The notes below the pieces were generated by a model that saw only the letters and a list, made by a program, of their open reading frames with translations, did not search any database and had not been told where the DNA came from. A stretch of 51,250 nt of DNA from Kordiimonadaceae bacterium. Its GTDB lineage: Bacteria; Pseudomonadota; Alphaproteobacteria; Sphingomonadales; Emcibacteraceae. A program made the translations under genes and the position numbers. The DNA is taken from the NCBI GenBank assembly GCA_018660225.1, contig JABJKT010000041.1:1-51250 (forward strand), given 5' to 3'. Shown here one piece after another: positions 1 to 9,598 of this stretch. Within the stretch, counting starts at the first letter, position 1. Every line of letters begins with the position of its first letter.

Positions 1-223
1 CTACTGGTCCGTCAGATTTCATTATCGGTCTGTGGAGAACACCTACGCCCAAATTACCGTCAGCTGTTTCAACGTGTCTTACCGCGATATCAATGGTTTT
101 TTCCCGTTCGGCTTTACGGGCTGTTTCTTCAAGTGTGGCGGCTTTTATTACAGTAATTTCCTGTGCCGATACAGACATAAAGCATGGCAGCAATACAAGC
201 ATTAATGCGGTGAATAAACGCAT
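1..223 (-). CDS. Secreted protein, possibly cupin fold (5' end only)
   Basis: This is the first 74 codons of a minus-strand gene that leaves the window at base 1. The start ATG at 223-221 has a good ribosome site (GGGAGGA, 6 bases upstream). The first 20 residues form a clear signal peptide (MRLFTALMLVLLPCFMSVSA, cleaved before QEITV). The mature part reaches a stretch DGNLGVGVLHRP that resembles the start of small secreted cupin proteins, where it precedes the first metal-binding strand, but the diagnostic histidines lie outside the window. The export call is firm and the cupin call is a weak inference. Confidence 0.6.
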   Translation of the reverse strand, partial: MRLFTALMLVLLPCFMSVSAQEITVIKAATLEETARKAEREKTIDIAVRHVETADGNLGVGVLHRPIMKSDGPV

Positions 224-294
224 AATAGTTCCTCCCTTATTATAATTTCTTCACAGTATGAGCCAAGAATATAATTAAGTCAAAGAGAGGCCAC

Positions 295-329
295 AAAAAA
301 GGCCGGATCAGAAAGTGCTGACCCGGCCT
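295..329 (-). terminator. Rho-independent terminator of the first TonB receptor gene
   Basis: A 12-bp stem pairs 300-311 with 318-329 (AGGCCGGATCAG against CTGACCCGGCCT) around a 6-base loop. There is one A/C mismatch, which is a G-U wobble in the minus-strand RNA. Read on the minus strand the hairpin is followed by six U residues (300-295). It lies just past the stop codon of the minus-strand receptor gene that ends at 358. Confidence 0.85.
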
Positions 330-357
330 AAAAATTTTCACAAGGAAATTTTAGATA

Positions 358-2556
358 TTAGAATGAACCTTGAAGTGAAAGTTTGAACACGCGTGCGTTT
401 GAAGCGGCGCGTAGTTCATTATAATTCACAGCAGCCAGTGAGATATTACCTGTGTATTTGGTCAGATCATATCCGGTTTTGGCTTTAAGGATGTTTTTAG
501 CGTCAAAGCGAAGTTTCATGTTTCCAAATACTTTTTGTTCAACATAAAATGTCGCTTTTGGTTTGTTTGTTTTTTCCCAATGCTCAATAACATCGGTTCT
601 GAAACCTGTTCCGCCACCGAAACCGCCGCCTGCGCCTTTGTTGGTAATGTTAACACCGTATGATGTTCCAATGTCAGTAAGGTCATGTTGGAACGTAATA
701 AGCCATTCATGTTTTTGTTTGTACTGAATAGGGCGATTAACCAGTAGGAACGGATCCATTACTTCGGTTTCACGAAGGATATATTTACCGCTGATAATCG
801 CGTTTGGTAGTTGTAGCGCTTTTAGGCGCCAGCTGCCGTTTGCTTCAATACCATATTCTTTTGCATCACCAATATTGCCTGGTACTGATTTAGTAACAAC
901 CTGATCAATGTTGGCTGGAACTAGAGCCGCACCCGTATAAACACCGATTTTGGCAATATGGTCACGGATTTTATTATAAAACCCTTTAATGGATAAGGAG
1001 CCCTGATCATCCGCGAAACGGTTTTCATAAGCTATGGAAAACTCTAGACGATCTTCTGGACGAAGTTCACCGTTACCGCCATCTGTTTCACCGTCTTCAG
1101 CATCAAAGCTGCTGCCGAACGCGCCAAAATCTAATTGGCTAATCTTACGTTCTGCTGTGAAGCGGAGTTGGTTTTGTCCATCAACATCATAGCGAAGATT
1201 GACACGAGGCTTCAGGTAAGAAAAGTTCCTGCTGAAATTTGGGATGTCATTTATGTTGTCTGTTTGCGTGATCTTAGAAAATTCGGCATTCAATGAACTT
1301 TGTAATGAAATGTTAGAGGCGATTGCATAGTTATGACTGATAAAAGCTTCAAACCTTTTTTCACGAACATCAATGTCATTGGCTGAAGATGGGATGTCTA
1401 CGCCAGCACCAGTGGAGCTTATGGTTGAAACGCCTGTATCATTAATGGCAATTTCGCCGCCCGCTTCGATTGTGTGCACGCTGGCAAAAGTATTTGTCAG
1501 TGATGAACGGAGAATTTTTTCACCGTGGGTACGCGTTGCGAAGTTACCAAAGGCTGGTGCAAGATCGGCATCATTCAAGGCGCCCTGGAAAGCTGTATCA
1601 AAATCATGCCTGCCTTTGTTAATAACGAATAATGTTTTAAGTAGACCGGCATTTTCAAAACGATGCTGATAATCGCCGCCAAATTCCCAGTGGAGTGGAC
1701 GGTGAGTGACGCCTTTGGTCACTTGATATTCATCACCCGCTGAGAAATCAGTATTTACACCATATAATTTAACAGTGTTATCAAGCAAATGCATCTGATC
1801 ATCTGTTTCAACGCTATCGGATTGATCAAATTCAATCTGACCGTTAAGACGAAGGACATCTCCGTTCTCGGCATTATATTCTAAACCACCGTTAACAAAT
1901 GCTTTTTTTCTGGTCGAATTACTGGTGAGGGTGTTATTTTGATATTGTGCCCCGGCGGCAGTAAAGAAACTGTCGTTATAATTTTTAAGTGTATCATTAA
2001 TAGAGGCATCAATACCGAGCGAGTATTTAACTCTGTCTACTTCACCGGTATGTGTTAATTTAGCAAGTGGATTGACGGAGGCGCCATCTGTATATTCGCC
2101 GCCCAATGTCCATACCGTGTTTGATTTGGACGCCGTTTCTTTCATCACCACGTTAATGATCAAGCCTTCACTTTGAACATCAAGGCCCGCTTTTGTGCCG
2201 CGAATGAGTTCAATTTGGCTTACGGATGTCGCTTGAATTCTTTTAAGCTGAAGTCCAAGTGAGTTTGTTTTACCGGCAATTCTTTTGCCATCGATAAGAA
2301 TTTGGTCACCGGCAGAGCCAAAACCACGTACACGGCGGCCAGAGAGTTGTTCATCTGCACTAGAAAGAAGAGCTGCCGTGCCCGGTACGCTACGAAGCAT
2401 GTCATGAAGTGTCACAGGTTTAAACTCTGTGAAATAATTTTCTTCATATGTAATAGTGGAAGAATTTCCGTCTGTGGTTGATTGTTGTGCCATTGCCGTT
2501 GTCGTCAGTAGCGTCGCCATTGTCAGGCCGATTATTGCTTTTTTTGAAAGAACCAC
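358..2556 (-). CDS. TonB-dependent outer-membrane receptor (paralogue 1)
   Basis: Predicted outer-membrane TonB-dependent receptor of about 732 residues. A signal peptide ends at TTAMA-QQ. A conserved pre-plug stretch (STITYEENYF) follows, then a plug domain with the typical LHDMLRSVPG, RGFGSAGDQILIDGKRI and VSQIELIRG elements, and a beta-barrel ending in phenylalanine (LQGSF), as expected for BAM-assembled barrels. I chose the GTG at 2556 because an AAGGAG site lies six bases upstream; the in-frame ATG at 2577 has no ribosome site and would add MKSKETP ahead of the signal peptide. It diverges from soeA and is a more distant relative of the two receptors at 7375 and 9599. The substrate is unknown. 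Confidence 0.88.
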   Translation of the reverse strand: MVLSKKAIIGLTMATLLTTTAMAQQSTTDGNSSTITYEENYFTEFKPVTLHDMLRSVPGTAALLSSADEQLSGRRVRGFGSAGDQILIDGKRIAGKTNSLGLQLKRIQATSVSQIELIRGTKAGLDVQSEGLIINVVMKETASKSNTVWTLGGEYTDGASVNPLAKLTHTGEVDRVKYSLGIDASINDTLKNYNDSFFTAAGAQYQNNTLTSNSTRKKAFVNGGLEYNAENGDVLRLNGQIEFDQSDSVETDDQMHLLDNTVKLYGVNTDFSAGDEYQVTKGVTHRPLHWEFGGDYQHRFENAGLLKTLFVINKGRHDFDTAFQGALNDADLAPAFGNFATRTHGEKILRSSLTNTFASVHTIEAGGEIAINDTGVSTISSTGAGVDIPSSANDIDVREKRFEAFISHNYAIASNISLQSSLNAEFSKITQTDNINDIPNFSRNFSYLKPRVNLRYDVDGQNQLRFTAERKISQLDFGAFGSSFDAEDGETDGGNGELRPEDRLEFSIAYENRFADDQGSLSIKGFYNKIRDHIAKIGVYTGAALVPANIDQVVTKSVPGNIGDAKEYGIEANGSWRLKALQLPNAIISGKYILRETEVMDPFLLVNRPIQYKQKHEWLITFQHDLTDIGTSYGVNITNKGAGGGFGGGTGFRTDVIEHWEKTNKPKATFYVEQKVFGNMKLRFDAKNILKAKTGYDLTKYTGNISLAAVNYNELRAASNARVFKLSLQGSF

Positions 2557-2792
2557 GGGGGTCTCCTTACTCTTCATTGATTATACAGTTACTAAAAAAA
2601 TGTAATCTCCAGCAATGTTAGCGGTGATCACATATTTCGAATTTTGTGATGTAATATCATAACGTTTATTGTCTGTCTAGTGAATTGTCATAAAAAAGAT
2701 TGAATTTGTTTTGGAAAAGAACATAATGCATAATATAATATTATAATATAGTAATAACCTCTTTAGGGATAATATATCAGGCTGTTTAATTT

Positions 2793-5666
2793 ATGAGTAA
2801 TGAGCAAAATATATCAATAAAAACAACAACTTGCTATATGTGCGCTTGTCGTTGTGGAATTAATGTCCACCTTAAAGATGGTCGGATTAAATATATTGAA
2901 GGCAATCCGGATCATCCGGTAAACAAGGGTGTTTTATGTGCAAAAGGCTCAGCGGGCATTATGCAACATTATTCGCCAGCCAGATTAACATCACCTTTAA
3001 AAAGAGTTGGTCCACGCGGTAGTGGGGAGTTTGAGGAAATTTCATGGGACGAAGCCATGGACATTGCTACAGAAAAACTACGGACCGTTCGTGAAAAAGA
3101 TCCAAAACGACTGGCGTTTTTCACTGGCCGTGATCAAAGTCAGGCCCTGACAGGATGGTTTTCGGCAAAGTTCGGCACTCATAACTATGCGGCCCACGGC
3201 GGTTTTTGCTCCGTTAATATGGCGGCAGCCGGGCTTTATACTATCGGTGGATCGTTTTGGGAATTTGGCGAGCCAGACTGGCACGCGACAAAATATTTCA
3301 TGATGTTTGGCGTCGCTGAAGATCACGATAGTAATCCGATTAAAAAAGGCATAGGCACCATTAAATCTCGCAAGGGAACTAAATATGTCTCCGTTAATCC
3401 AGTGCAGTCGGGTTATGCGGCCATTGCTGATGAATGGCTTGGCATCAGGCCGGGAACGGATGGGCTTTTTATTGGTGCCCTCATTGCAGAGCTTCTAAAG
3501 GCAGAAAAAATCGATTGGGATTTTCTCATTCGCTATACCAATAGTCCGTGGCTTGTTATTGATAGCCCGGGAACGCCTTATCATGGTCTTTTTGTTCGAA
3601 ATGGCTCTGGCGAGCCAATGTGTTATAACAGTGAAAAGAAAACAATTGAAAAAATGCAAGTCGGCAAATCAAAACCGGCCATGGTCGGGGAATATGATCT
3701 TGGTGACGGCACTATTGCGGTTCCTGCTTTCCAGCATATTGTTAAAGAGTTCCTCAGTGATAAATATGAGCTTTCCAATGTGGAAAAAGAAACGGGCATT
3801 AAAGCCCGCGACATTGAACGCATTGCTGCCGAAATGGCAGAGGTTGCCTTTGAAGAAGAAATTGTCATTGATCAGGAATGGATAGACAGCTACGGCAACA
3901 AACATGATAAAGTAGTTGGTCGCCCGGTTTCTTTCCATGCCATGCGCGGTATCGCTGCCCATAAAAACGGCTTCGAAACCTGCCGCATGCTTCATATGCT
4001 TCAAATGGTTCTTGGTGCCATCGATGGCCCGGGATCGTTCCGTTATAAACCACCATTTCCGCGCCCAACGCCGCCCCATAAGAAAAATGCCAAGGCAGCC
4101 GCTGCACCGGGTGAGGTCTGCACAGCCGAACCACTTGGTTTTCCTGCAGGCCCGGAAGATCTGGCCGTTGACGAAAATGGTGAACCAACAAGGCTAGATA
4201 AGGCCTTTTCATGGGAATACCCGCTTGCCATTCATGGCATGATGCATATGGCACTTCATAATGCCTGGGCGGGCGATCCCTATAAAGTTGACGTGCTGAT
4301 GATGTATATGGCTAACATGGCGTGGAATTCTTCTATGAATGTGGAAAATGCCATTAAATATATGACCGATAAAGACCCTGAGACGGACGACTATAAAATA
4401 CCCTATATTATTTATTCCGATGCCTTTTATTCAGAAACCGTTCCCTATGCGGATTTGATATTGCCGGACACCACCTATCTTGAACGCTGGGACGCTATAT
4501 CAATGCTGGACCGGCCTATTGGCACGGCGGAAGCTGCCGCCGATTCAATTCGTCAGCCGGTTATTGAACCTGACCGGGACGTGAGACCTTTTCAGGATGT
4601 AGTTCTGGATCTTGGCGCGCGACTTGGGTTGCCGGGTATGGTTGATGATAATGGAAAACCGCTTTATCCAGACGGCTATAGTGATTACCTGACTAACCAT
4701 GAACGTGCGCCGGGCGTTGGGCCGCTTTCTGGCTGGCGCGGTGAGGACGGTAAATCCCACGGCAAAGGCGCACCCAACAAAGATCAGCTTAAGAAATATA
4801 TCGATAATGGGTGTTACTGGGAATTTGAGCTTCCAGAAGAGCAGCAATATAACCGTTTCGCCAACAAAGCATATCTGGAAACTGCTACTAAAATGGGCTG
4901 GATGGGTAGTCCTGAGCCAATTGTACTTAATATGTATAATGAAATGTTACAAAAATTCCACCTTGCTGCCGAAGGTTTTGGTGATCATGTGCCGCCGGAA
5001 CATGCGCGGGAGCGGATAAAGAAATATTTTAATCCGGTGGCCACATGGTATCCGGTACAGGAACATGTTGACCGCAACGCTGAGGAATACCCGCTTAGCG
5101 CCCTCACACAACGTCCGGCCCATATGTATCATTCGTGGGGTGGTCAAAATGCATGGCTCCGCCAGCTTACGTCGCAGAATTATCTCTATATGAATAGCGA
5201 AACTGCCAAAGCGAAAAATATAGAGGATCTTGACTGGGTATGGGTAAGAAGCCCGCACGGTGAAGTTAAAGTGCAAGCCAAATATATGGACGGCCTAAAC
5301 CCCGGCACAGTATGGACATGGAACGCCATTGGCAAGCGGCGCGGGGCGTGGGCTCTGGACGAAAATTCACCGGAATTTAAAAAAGCCTTCCTGCTTAATC
5401 ATGTTTTATCAGAAAATCTAAAGACAGATGAGGGTGAGGTAAGATCAAATTCTGATCCTGTGACCGGACAAGGTGCGTGGTTTGATGCACGTGTTAAAAT
5501 TGAACGGGCCGATGATCAAACGGACGAAACTGCACCGCTATTTGAGCCGGTTAAATTTTACGATAAACATAAAAGACCAGATATTCTGCAATATGGCTTT
5601 GATAAAGATATGACCTTCGAAGAGTATGAACGAACGCTCGGAACAAAAGGGGAGAGCGAAGAATGA
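2793..5666 (+). CDS. soeA: Sulfite dehydrogenase (quinone) molybdopterin subunit SoeA
   Basis: Large catalytic subunit (957 aa) of a DMSO-reductase-family molybdoenzyme. The N-terminus carries the [4Fe-4S] ligands C14, C17, C21 and C49, then the bis-MGD domains. HGGFCSVN puts Cys139 in the place of the molybdenum ligand. There is no Tat or Sec signal, so the enzyme should face the cytoplasm, as described for SoeABC. The N-terminal segment (CYMCACRCGINVHLKDG, HPVNKGVLCAKGSAGIMQHY) and the subunit order with a ferredoxin-like and a DmsC-like gene fit SoeA, which oxidises sulfite to sulfate and passes electrons to the quinone pool. Other relatives (polysulfide, thiosulfate or tetrathionate reductase subunits) cannot be fully excluded. 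The stop overlaps the soeB start by 4 bp. Confidence 0.78.
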   Translation: MSNEQNISIKTTTCYMCACRCGINVHLKDGRIKYIEGNPDHPVNKGVLCAKGSAGIMQHYSPARLTSPLKRVGPRGSGEFEEISWDEAMDIATEKLRTVREKDPKRLAFFTGRDQSQALTGWFSAKFGTHNYAAHGGFCSVNMAAAGLYTIGGSFWEFGEPDWHATKYFMMFGVAEDHDSNPIKKGIGTIKSRKGTKYVSVNPVQSGYAAIADEWLGIRPGTDGLFIGALIAELLKAEKIDWDFLIRYTNSPWLVIDSPGTPYHGLFVRNGSGEPMCYNSEKKTIEKMQVGKSKPAMVGEYDLGDGTIAVPAFQHIVKEFLSDKYELSNVEKETGIKARDIERIAAEMAEVAFEEEIVIDQEWIDSYGNKHDKVVGRPVSFHAMRGIAAHKNGFETCRMLHMLQMVLGAIDGPGSFRYKPPFPRPTPPHKKNAKAAAAPGEVCTAEPLGFPAGPEDLAVDENGEPTRLDKAFSWEYPLAIHGMMHMALHNAWAGDPYKVDVLMMYMANMAWNSSMNVENAIKYMTDKDPETDDYKIPYIIYSDAFYSETVPYADLILPDTTYLERWDAISMLDRPIGTAEAAADSIRQPVIEPDRDVRPFQDVVLDLGARLGLPGMVDDNGKPLYPDGYSDYLTNHERAPGVGPLSGWRGEDGKSHGKGAPNKDQLKKYIDNGCYWEFELPEEQQYNRFANKAYLETATKMGWMGSPEPIVLNMYNEMLQKFHLAAEGFGDHVPPEHARERIKKYFNPVATWYPVQEHVDRNAEEYPLSALTQRPAHMYHSWGGQNAWLRQLTSQNYLYMNSETAKAKNIEDLDWVWVRSPHGEVKVQAKYMDGLNPGTVWTWNAIGKRRGAWALDENSPEFKKAFLLNHVLSENLKTDEGEVRSNSDPVTGQGAWFDARVKIERADDQTDETAPLFEPVKFYDKHKRPDILQYGFDKDMTFEEYERTLGTKGESEE

Positions 5667-6394
5667 CCTGTCTTCCTGAAAAAACCGATAAAAAGCTCGG
5701 ACTGCTAATTGATCTTAATATATGTGTCGGCTGCCATGCCTGCGCTGTTAACTGTAAAGAATGGAACACCAGCGGCATAACCGGACCAATGGCGGATTTA
5801 AAACCGTACGGCGATGATCCGAGTGGCGTCTGGTATAACCGTATTCACAGCTATGAATTTAAAAAAGAAAATGAAGCTGATCGTGCGGTTTATTTTCCAA
5901 AATCCTGCTTGCACTGCGAGGATGCGCCGTGCGTGACAGTTTGTCCGACCGGGGCCTCCCTTAAACGCACAGAAGACGGCATTGTTCTGGTTAATCCAGA
6001 CGTTTGCATTGGCTGTAAGCTTTGTTCATGGGCCTGTCCTTACGGCGCACGGGAATATGATGCGACGGCGGGCGTGATGCAAAAATGTACGCTCTGTGTT
6101 GATAAAATTTATGATGAAAACCTTGCGGAAGAACGCCGCGTTCCGTCCTGTGTTTCAACATGTCCGGCAGGCGCACGTCATTTTGGCGATTTTGCTGATC
6201 CGAATTCAAACGTGTCTCAATTAGCCGCAGAAAATGATGCTCGTGATCTCTTTCCCCAGATGGAAACAAAACCGGTCAATCAATATCTTCCACCGGTTAA
6301 GCGCGAAAAGCACGCGGATAAAAAATTAACCGAAAAAGTATCGACCGTTAAAGAGGCCCTTGCCAAATGGGCAAAATTGGATTTTACAGGATAG
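5663..6394 (+). CDS. soeB: Sulfite dehydrogenase iron-sulfur subunit SoeB
   Basis: Electron-transfer subunit (243 aa) with four cysteine clusters expected to bind four [4Fe-4S] centres: CVGCHACAVNC near residue 22, CLHCEDAPCVTVCP, CIGCKLCSWACP, and CTLC paired with CVSTCP. It would carry electrons from the SoeA molybdenum site to the membrane subunit. There is no signal peptide, consistent with a cytoplasmic location. The ATG overlaps the soeA stop (ATGA) and the following membrane-anchor gene starts five bases after its stop, so the three genes form one translationally linked operon. The family call (DmsB/PsrB type) is secure; the Soe assignment rests on soeA. Confidence 0.8.
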   Translation: MTCLPEKTDKKLGLLIDLNICVGCHACAVNCKEWNTSGITGPMADLKPYGDDPSGVWYNRIHSYEFKKENEADRAVYFPKSCLHCEDAPCVTVCPTGASLKRTEDGIVLVNPDVCIGCKLCSWACPYGAREYDATAGVMQKCTLCVDKIYDENLAEERRVPSCVSTCPAGARHFGDFADPNSNVSQLAAENDARDLFPQMETKPVNQYLPPVKREKHADKKLTEKVSTVKEALAKWAKLDFTG

Positions 6395-6398
6395 TCCC

Positions 6399-7301
6399 AT
6401 GCACCCAGCGATATCAGTTATTATATTTACAACATTTTCCGGCATGGGTTACGGCTTGTTTATCTGGCTCTGCGCAAACATTCTTGCCGGATCTGGCCTT
6501 TCAGACGATGAAATTTTCAGCGGTACCGCCTTATCGTTTATTCTGGTCAGTATTGGCCTTATTTCATCAACGCTTCATCTTGGTCATCCGGAACGGGCAT
6601 GGCGCGCACTGAGCCAGTGGCGTTCTTCATGGTTAAGTCGTGAAGGGATTATGGCAATACTTACATATGGTCCCATGGTCATTATTGGTGGACAGGCATA
6701 TCTTGGTGTTTGGTCCTCATCTTTAGTGATGCCGATGGCTGTTTTGGGCATCCTTGGTTCCGTGGTTACGATATTCACCACCAGTATGATTTACGCATCG
6801 CTTAAATCGATCCCGGCATGGCATAATGTTTGGGTAAAAATAGGTTATCAGGCCTATGCTCTCTCATCTGGCGGTGTCGCTTATATCATGATCGCAGGTT
6901 GGCAGCATTTCATGACGGTTGTTGGGCTTCTGGTGCTCGCGCTTGTCGTTAAAATCATTACTTGGATTTATATTGATAAGCACCGCGGGCAATATAAACG
7001 CGAAGATGCGCTTGGTCTGCCTGATTTTGGTAAAGCTAAACCGTTTGAGCCGGCCCACAGCCAAAAAAATTATCTTCAACGTGAAATGGGATATGAGCTT
7101 AAATCAGGACGGCGCGCGCTTATGCGCTGGCTCGCGCTTGGCTGCGGGTTTATATTGCCTGCCGTCATGCTTTATTATGGCCTTCCTCTGGCGCCGGTGA
7201 TTACGCTTATCTGCCTTGGTGGAATGATGGCTGAACGCTGGTTGTTTTTTGCAGAAGCTGAACATGTGGTCGGGCTTTATTATGATAAAGACAGCGTTTG
7301 A
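6399..7301 (+). CDS. soeC: Sulfite dehydrogenase membrane anchor SoeC (DmsC family)
   Basis: Polytopic membrane protein of 300 aa with about eight hydrophobic segments, of the DmsC type that anchors molybdoenzymes and hands electrons to quinone. It has the HPAISVIIFTTFSGMGYG start and the conserved STLHLGHPERAWRA stretch of the family. The ATG at 6399 is preferred over an upstream in-frame TTG at 6360 that lies inside soeB. It follows soeB by four bases. No terminator is obvious between it and the next receptor gene, 73 bp downstream, so co-transcription with the receptors is possible. Confidence 0.78.
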   Translation: MHPAISVIIFTTFSGMGYGLFIWLCANILAGSGLSDDEIFSGTALSFILVSIGLISSTLHLGHPERAWRALSQWRSSWLSREGIMAILTYGPMVIIGGQAYLGVWSSSLVMPMAVLGILGSVVTIFTTSMIYASLKSIPAWHNVWVKIGYQAYALSSGGVAYIMIAGWQHFMTVVGLLVLALVVKIITWIYIDKHRGQYKREDALGLPDFGKAKPFEPAHSQKNYLQREMGYELKSGRRALMRWLALGCGFILPAVMLYYGLPLAPVITLICLGGMMAERWLFFAEAEHVVGLYYDKDSV

Positions 7302-7374
7302 TTTAAATAATTAGCTTTCTAATACATCTTTTGATATATAGTAACATTACTGTAACTTACGGGTGTAAATTAGA

Positions 7375-9537
7375 ATGTTAAAACCACTGATAATTACGGG
7401 GCTATTATGCTCGGTTGCTTTTTCTCCAATTTCTTCATATAGCCAGTCGACCAGTGATGATCAGTCCGTTATTACATATGAAAAAGATTATTTCATAAAA
7501 TATGAACCGGTGACACTTCTTGATATGCTTCAGCGCGTGCCGGGGGTTCAAGCTATCCTTGATGCCAACCGCGGTGGCGGTGGTGGTGGCGGCGGTGGAA
7601 CAAGTCGCGGCGGTCAGCAGGAACGTGGTTTTGGTTCCGGCGGCGACCAGATTTTGATCAACAATAAACGTCTGGCCGGTAAATCCAACAATATAAATAG
7701 CACATTACAGCGTATTTCTGCCAGTACGGTTGAGCGGGTGGAAATTATTCGTGGTGCATCAGGTGATCTTGATGTTCAAAGCCAGGGGCTTGTCATTAAT
7801 GTGATAATGGAAGAAGGCTCGTCCACTTCAAGCACATTCTGGAAAATGGGAGGAAGGTATTCCGACGGTTATGCATTCTCACCTGATTTGCAGCTTTCTC
7901 ATAATGGCTCAAGCGGTAATGTTGACTATATTCTGGGTGTTGAGGCAAAACAGAACCAGCATATCGAACACCGTAATGATGAATTTTATTCGCCTGAAGG
8001 TGCGCTTACGCAAATTTCAGAAAGAAGAATGGACAGGGTTTCCAAAAATGTAAAGTTTAACGGCAATCTTACTTATAGCGCGGAAAATGGTGATGAGCTG
8101 CGTCTTAATGGACAGTTTGAGCCGATAAAGTTCGATGTAAATGAGCCGCGTTTTAGGGAAGATACGGGCGACGCCAGAGAGTTCCAGAACTGGAATCAGG
8201 ATGCCACTTTGCAAAAATGGGAATTTGGTGGCGATTATACAAAGAATATCGATGGGATCGGCACTTGGAAAACACTTTTCATTGCCAACAGAGACCGTTC
8301 TGAAGGAATTGATTTATTTGAAGATGTGTTCGGTAGTGGCAATGTTCCAGTTTTCAGAAATAGCGGTGATCGCGTAAAGCAGGAAAAAATTCTGCGTTCC
8401 TCTCTGACAACGGGGCTCTCGGATAAACAGAGCATTGAAATTGGCGGCGAAGCGGCGATTAATAATTTTGACCAGATATTTAAAAAAGAAAATTATGAGG
8501 CCGGGGCTTATACCCTTAACGTCAATGATGATGTTTCGGCAAAAGAAAACCGCTATGAATTTTTTGCCAATCATACTTATAATTTATCGTCTAAGATGGT
8601 GCTGCAAAGTTCCTTAATCGGCGAGTTTTCTAAAATCAGCTCATTAACTATCCCACTAACGGGGGGCAATATTGAGCGGAGCAAAAAATTCAGCTTTCTT
8701 AAGCCGCGCGTTGATTTCAGATATGACTTTTCTGATCACGATCAGCTTAGATTGACGGCAGAAAAAAAGGTCAGTCAGCTTAATTTTCAGAATTTTGTTG
8801 CGACCTACGATGCTACCCACGATGTAATTCGCCTCGGTAATACTGGCATTGTTCCTGAGAAATCATGGAATTACTCATTGACTTATGAGCACCGCTTACC
8901 AAATGATGCGGGAGCACTGCAGGTTGAGTTTTTCTACCGTGATTTGACGGATTATATCGAATTGGTTGATTTTACCGAATTTTATGATGCGAATGGTGTC
9001 GAAATTCCCCGCGCTGATATAGATCCTATCTCAAAACCAGGTAATATCCCAACCGCCAGATCATATGGTATTAAAACGTCGGGTAGTTTACGCCTTGGAT
9101 TTGTAGGCCTTCCCGAAGCGGTAATAAGTGCTAATTATACCTATGAAGATAATGATGTTATTGACCAGTTTAGTGGTGTTCATCGACCTTTTAAGTATAA
9201 ACAAAAACATTTATTTTCGTTTAATTATCGCCATGATATCACTGATTGGGGACTATCTTACGGCTTTAAGGGAACCATAAAAGGCACAAGTGGTCGCCAT
9301 GAGATTAATGAGGTAGCCAGCACCTATAATGGTGATTTTTATGAAGCCTTTGCCGAGCTTAAAATCTGGAATGATTTTAAGCTGATCATGAGGTTCGAAC
9401 ATATTACCCCGCTCAAATATACAACCGATGTAAAGGTTTATAATGACCATATCCGCTACGGTGATCTTGCCCAGCTTGAAACCGGCAGCTGGCGTTTCGT
9501 GAGAGAATATTCCTTACATCTCCAAGGGACATTTTAA
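7375..9537 (+). CDS. TonB-dependent outer-membrane receptor (paralogue 2)
   Basis: Predicted outer-membrane receptor, 720 aa. The signal peptide ends near SSYSQ; a pre-plug element (DQSVITYEKDYF) follows, then a plug with [38 protein letters not shown] and [20 protein letters not shown], and a barrel ending in LQGTF. Nine consecutive glycines (residues 67-75) interrupt the plug after ILDANR. It is very similar along its whole length to the next gene and is clearly a tandem duplicate of it. A GGGTG stretch upstream of the ATG may serve as ribosome site. Its ligand cannot be told from sequence; proximity to soeABC is the only hint. Confidence 0.88.
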   Translation: MLKPLIITGLLCSVAFSPISSYSQSTSDDQSVITYEKDYFIKYEPVTLLDMLQRVPGVQAILDANRGGGGGGGGGTSRGGQQERGFGSGGDQILINNKRLAGKSNNINSTLQRISASTVERVEIIRGASGDLDVQSQGLVINVIMEEGSSTSSTFWKMGGRYSDGYAFSPDLQLSHNGSSGNVDYILGVEAKQNQHIEHRNDEFYSPEGALTQISERRMDRVSKNVKFNGNLTYSAENGDELRLNGQFEPIKFDVNEPRFREDTGDAREFQNWNQDATLQKWEFGGDYTKNIDGIGTWKTLFIANRDRSEGIDLFEDVFGSGNVPVFRNSGDRVKQEKILRSSLTTGLSDKQSIEIGGEAAINNFDQIFKKENYEAGAYTLNVNDDVSAKENRYEFFANHTYNLSSKMVLQSSLIGEFSKISSLTIPLTGGNIERSKKFSFLKPRVDFRYDFSDHDQLRLTAEKKVSQLNFQNFVATYDATHDVIRLGNTGIVPEKSWNYSLTYEHRLPNDAGALQVEFFYRDLTDYIELVDFTEFYDANGVEIPRADIDPISKPGNIPTARSYGIKTSGSLRLGFVGLPEAVISANYTYEDNDVIDQFSGVHRPFKYKQKHLFSFNYRHDITDWGLSYGFKGTIKGTSGRHEINEVASTYNGDFYEAFAELKIWNDFKLIMRFEHITPLKYTTDVKVYNDHIRYGDLAQLETGSWRFVREYSLHLQGTF
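7573..7599 (+). repeat. In-frame GGN tract encoding nine glycines
   Basis: Nine consecutive GGN codons (GGT, GGC and one GGA) encode a polyglycine run inside the plug domain of receptor 2. The neighbouring paralogue has a shorter glycine-rich stretch ([12 protein letters not shown]) at the same place, so the loop is length-variable within the family. Confidence 0.9.
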
Positions 9538-9598
9538 TTGACTTTCTTTTTAGGTTTTTAACAATATAATAACATCATTAAACCTATAGATTGTTATT

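Noticed and set aside
2578-2792. Possible molybdenum-cofactor riboswitch before soeA
   Set aside because: The region is AT-rich and I see no conserved GC-rich stems or long leader; it looks like a plain divergent promoter region.
3865-4254. Open frames on the minus strand and in other frames inside soeA
   Set aside because: They are fully inside a gene with clear family motifs and have no ribosome site or recognisable product.
7302-7374. Terminator between soeC and receptor 2
   Set aside because: ATTAG-CTTT-CTAAT can fold, but the stem is only five AT-rich pairs and is not followed by a clear U-run.
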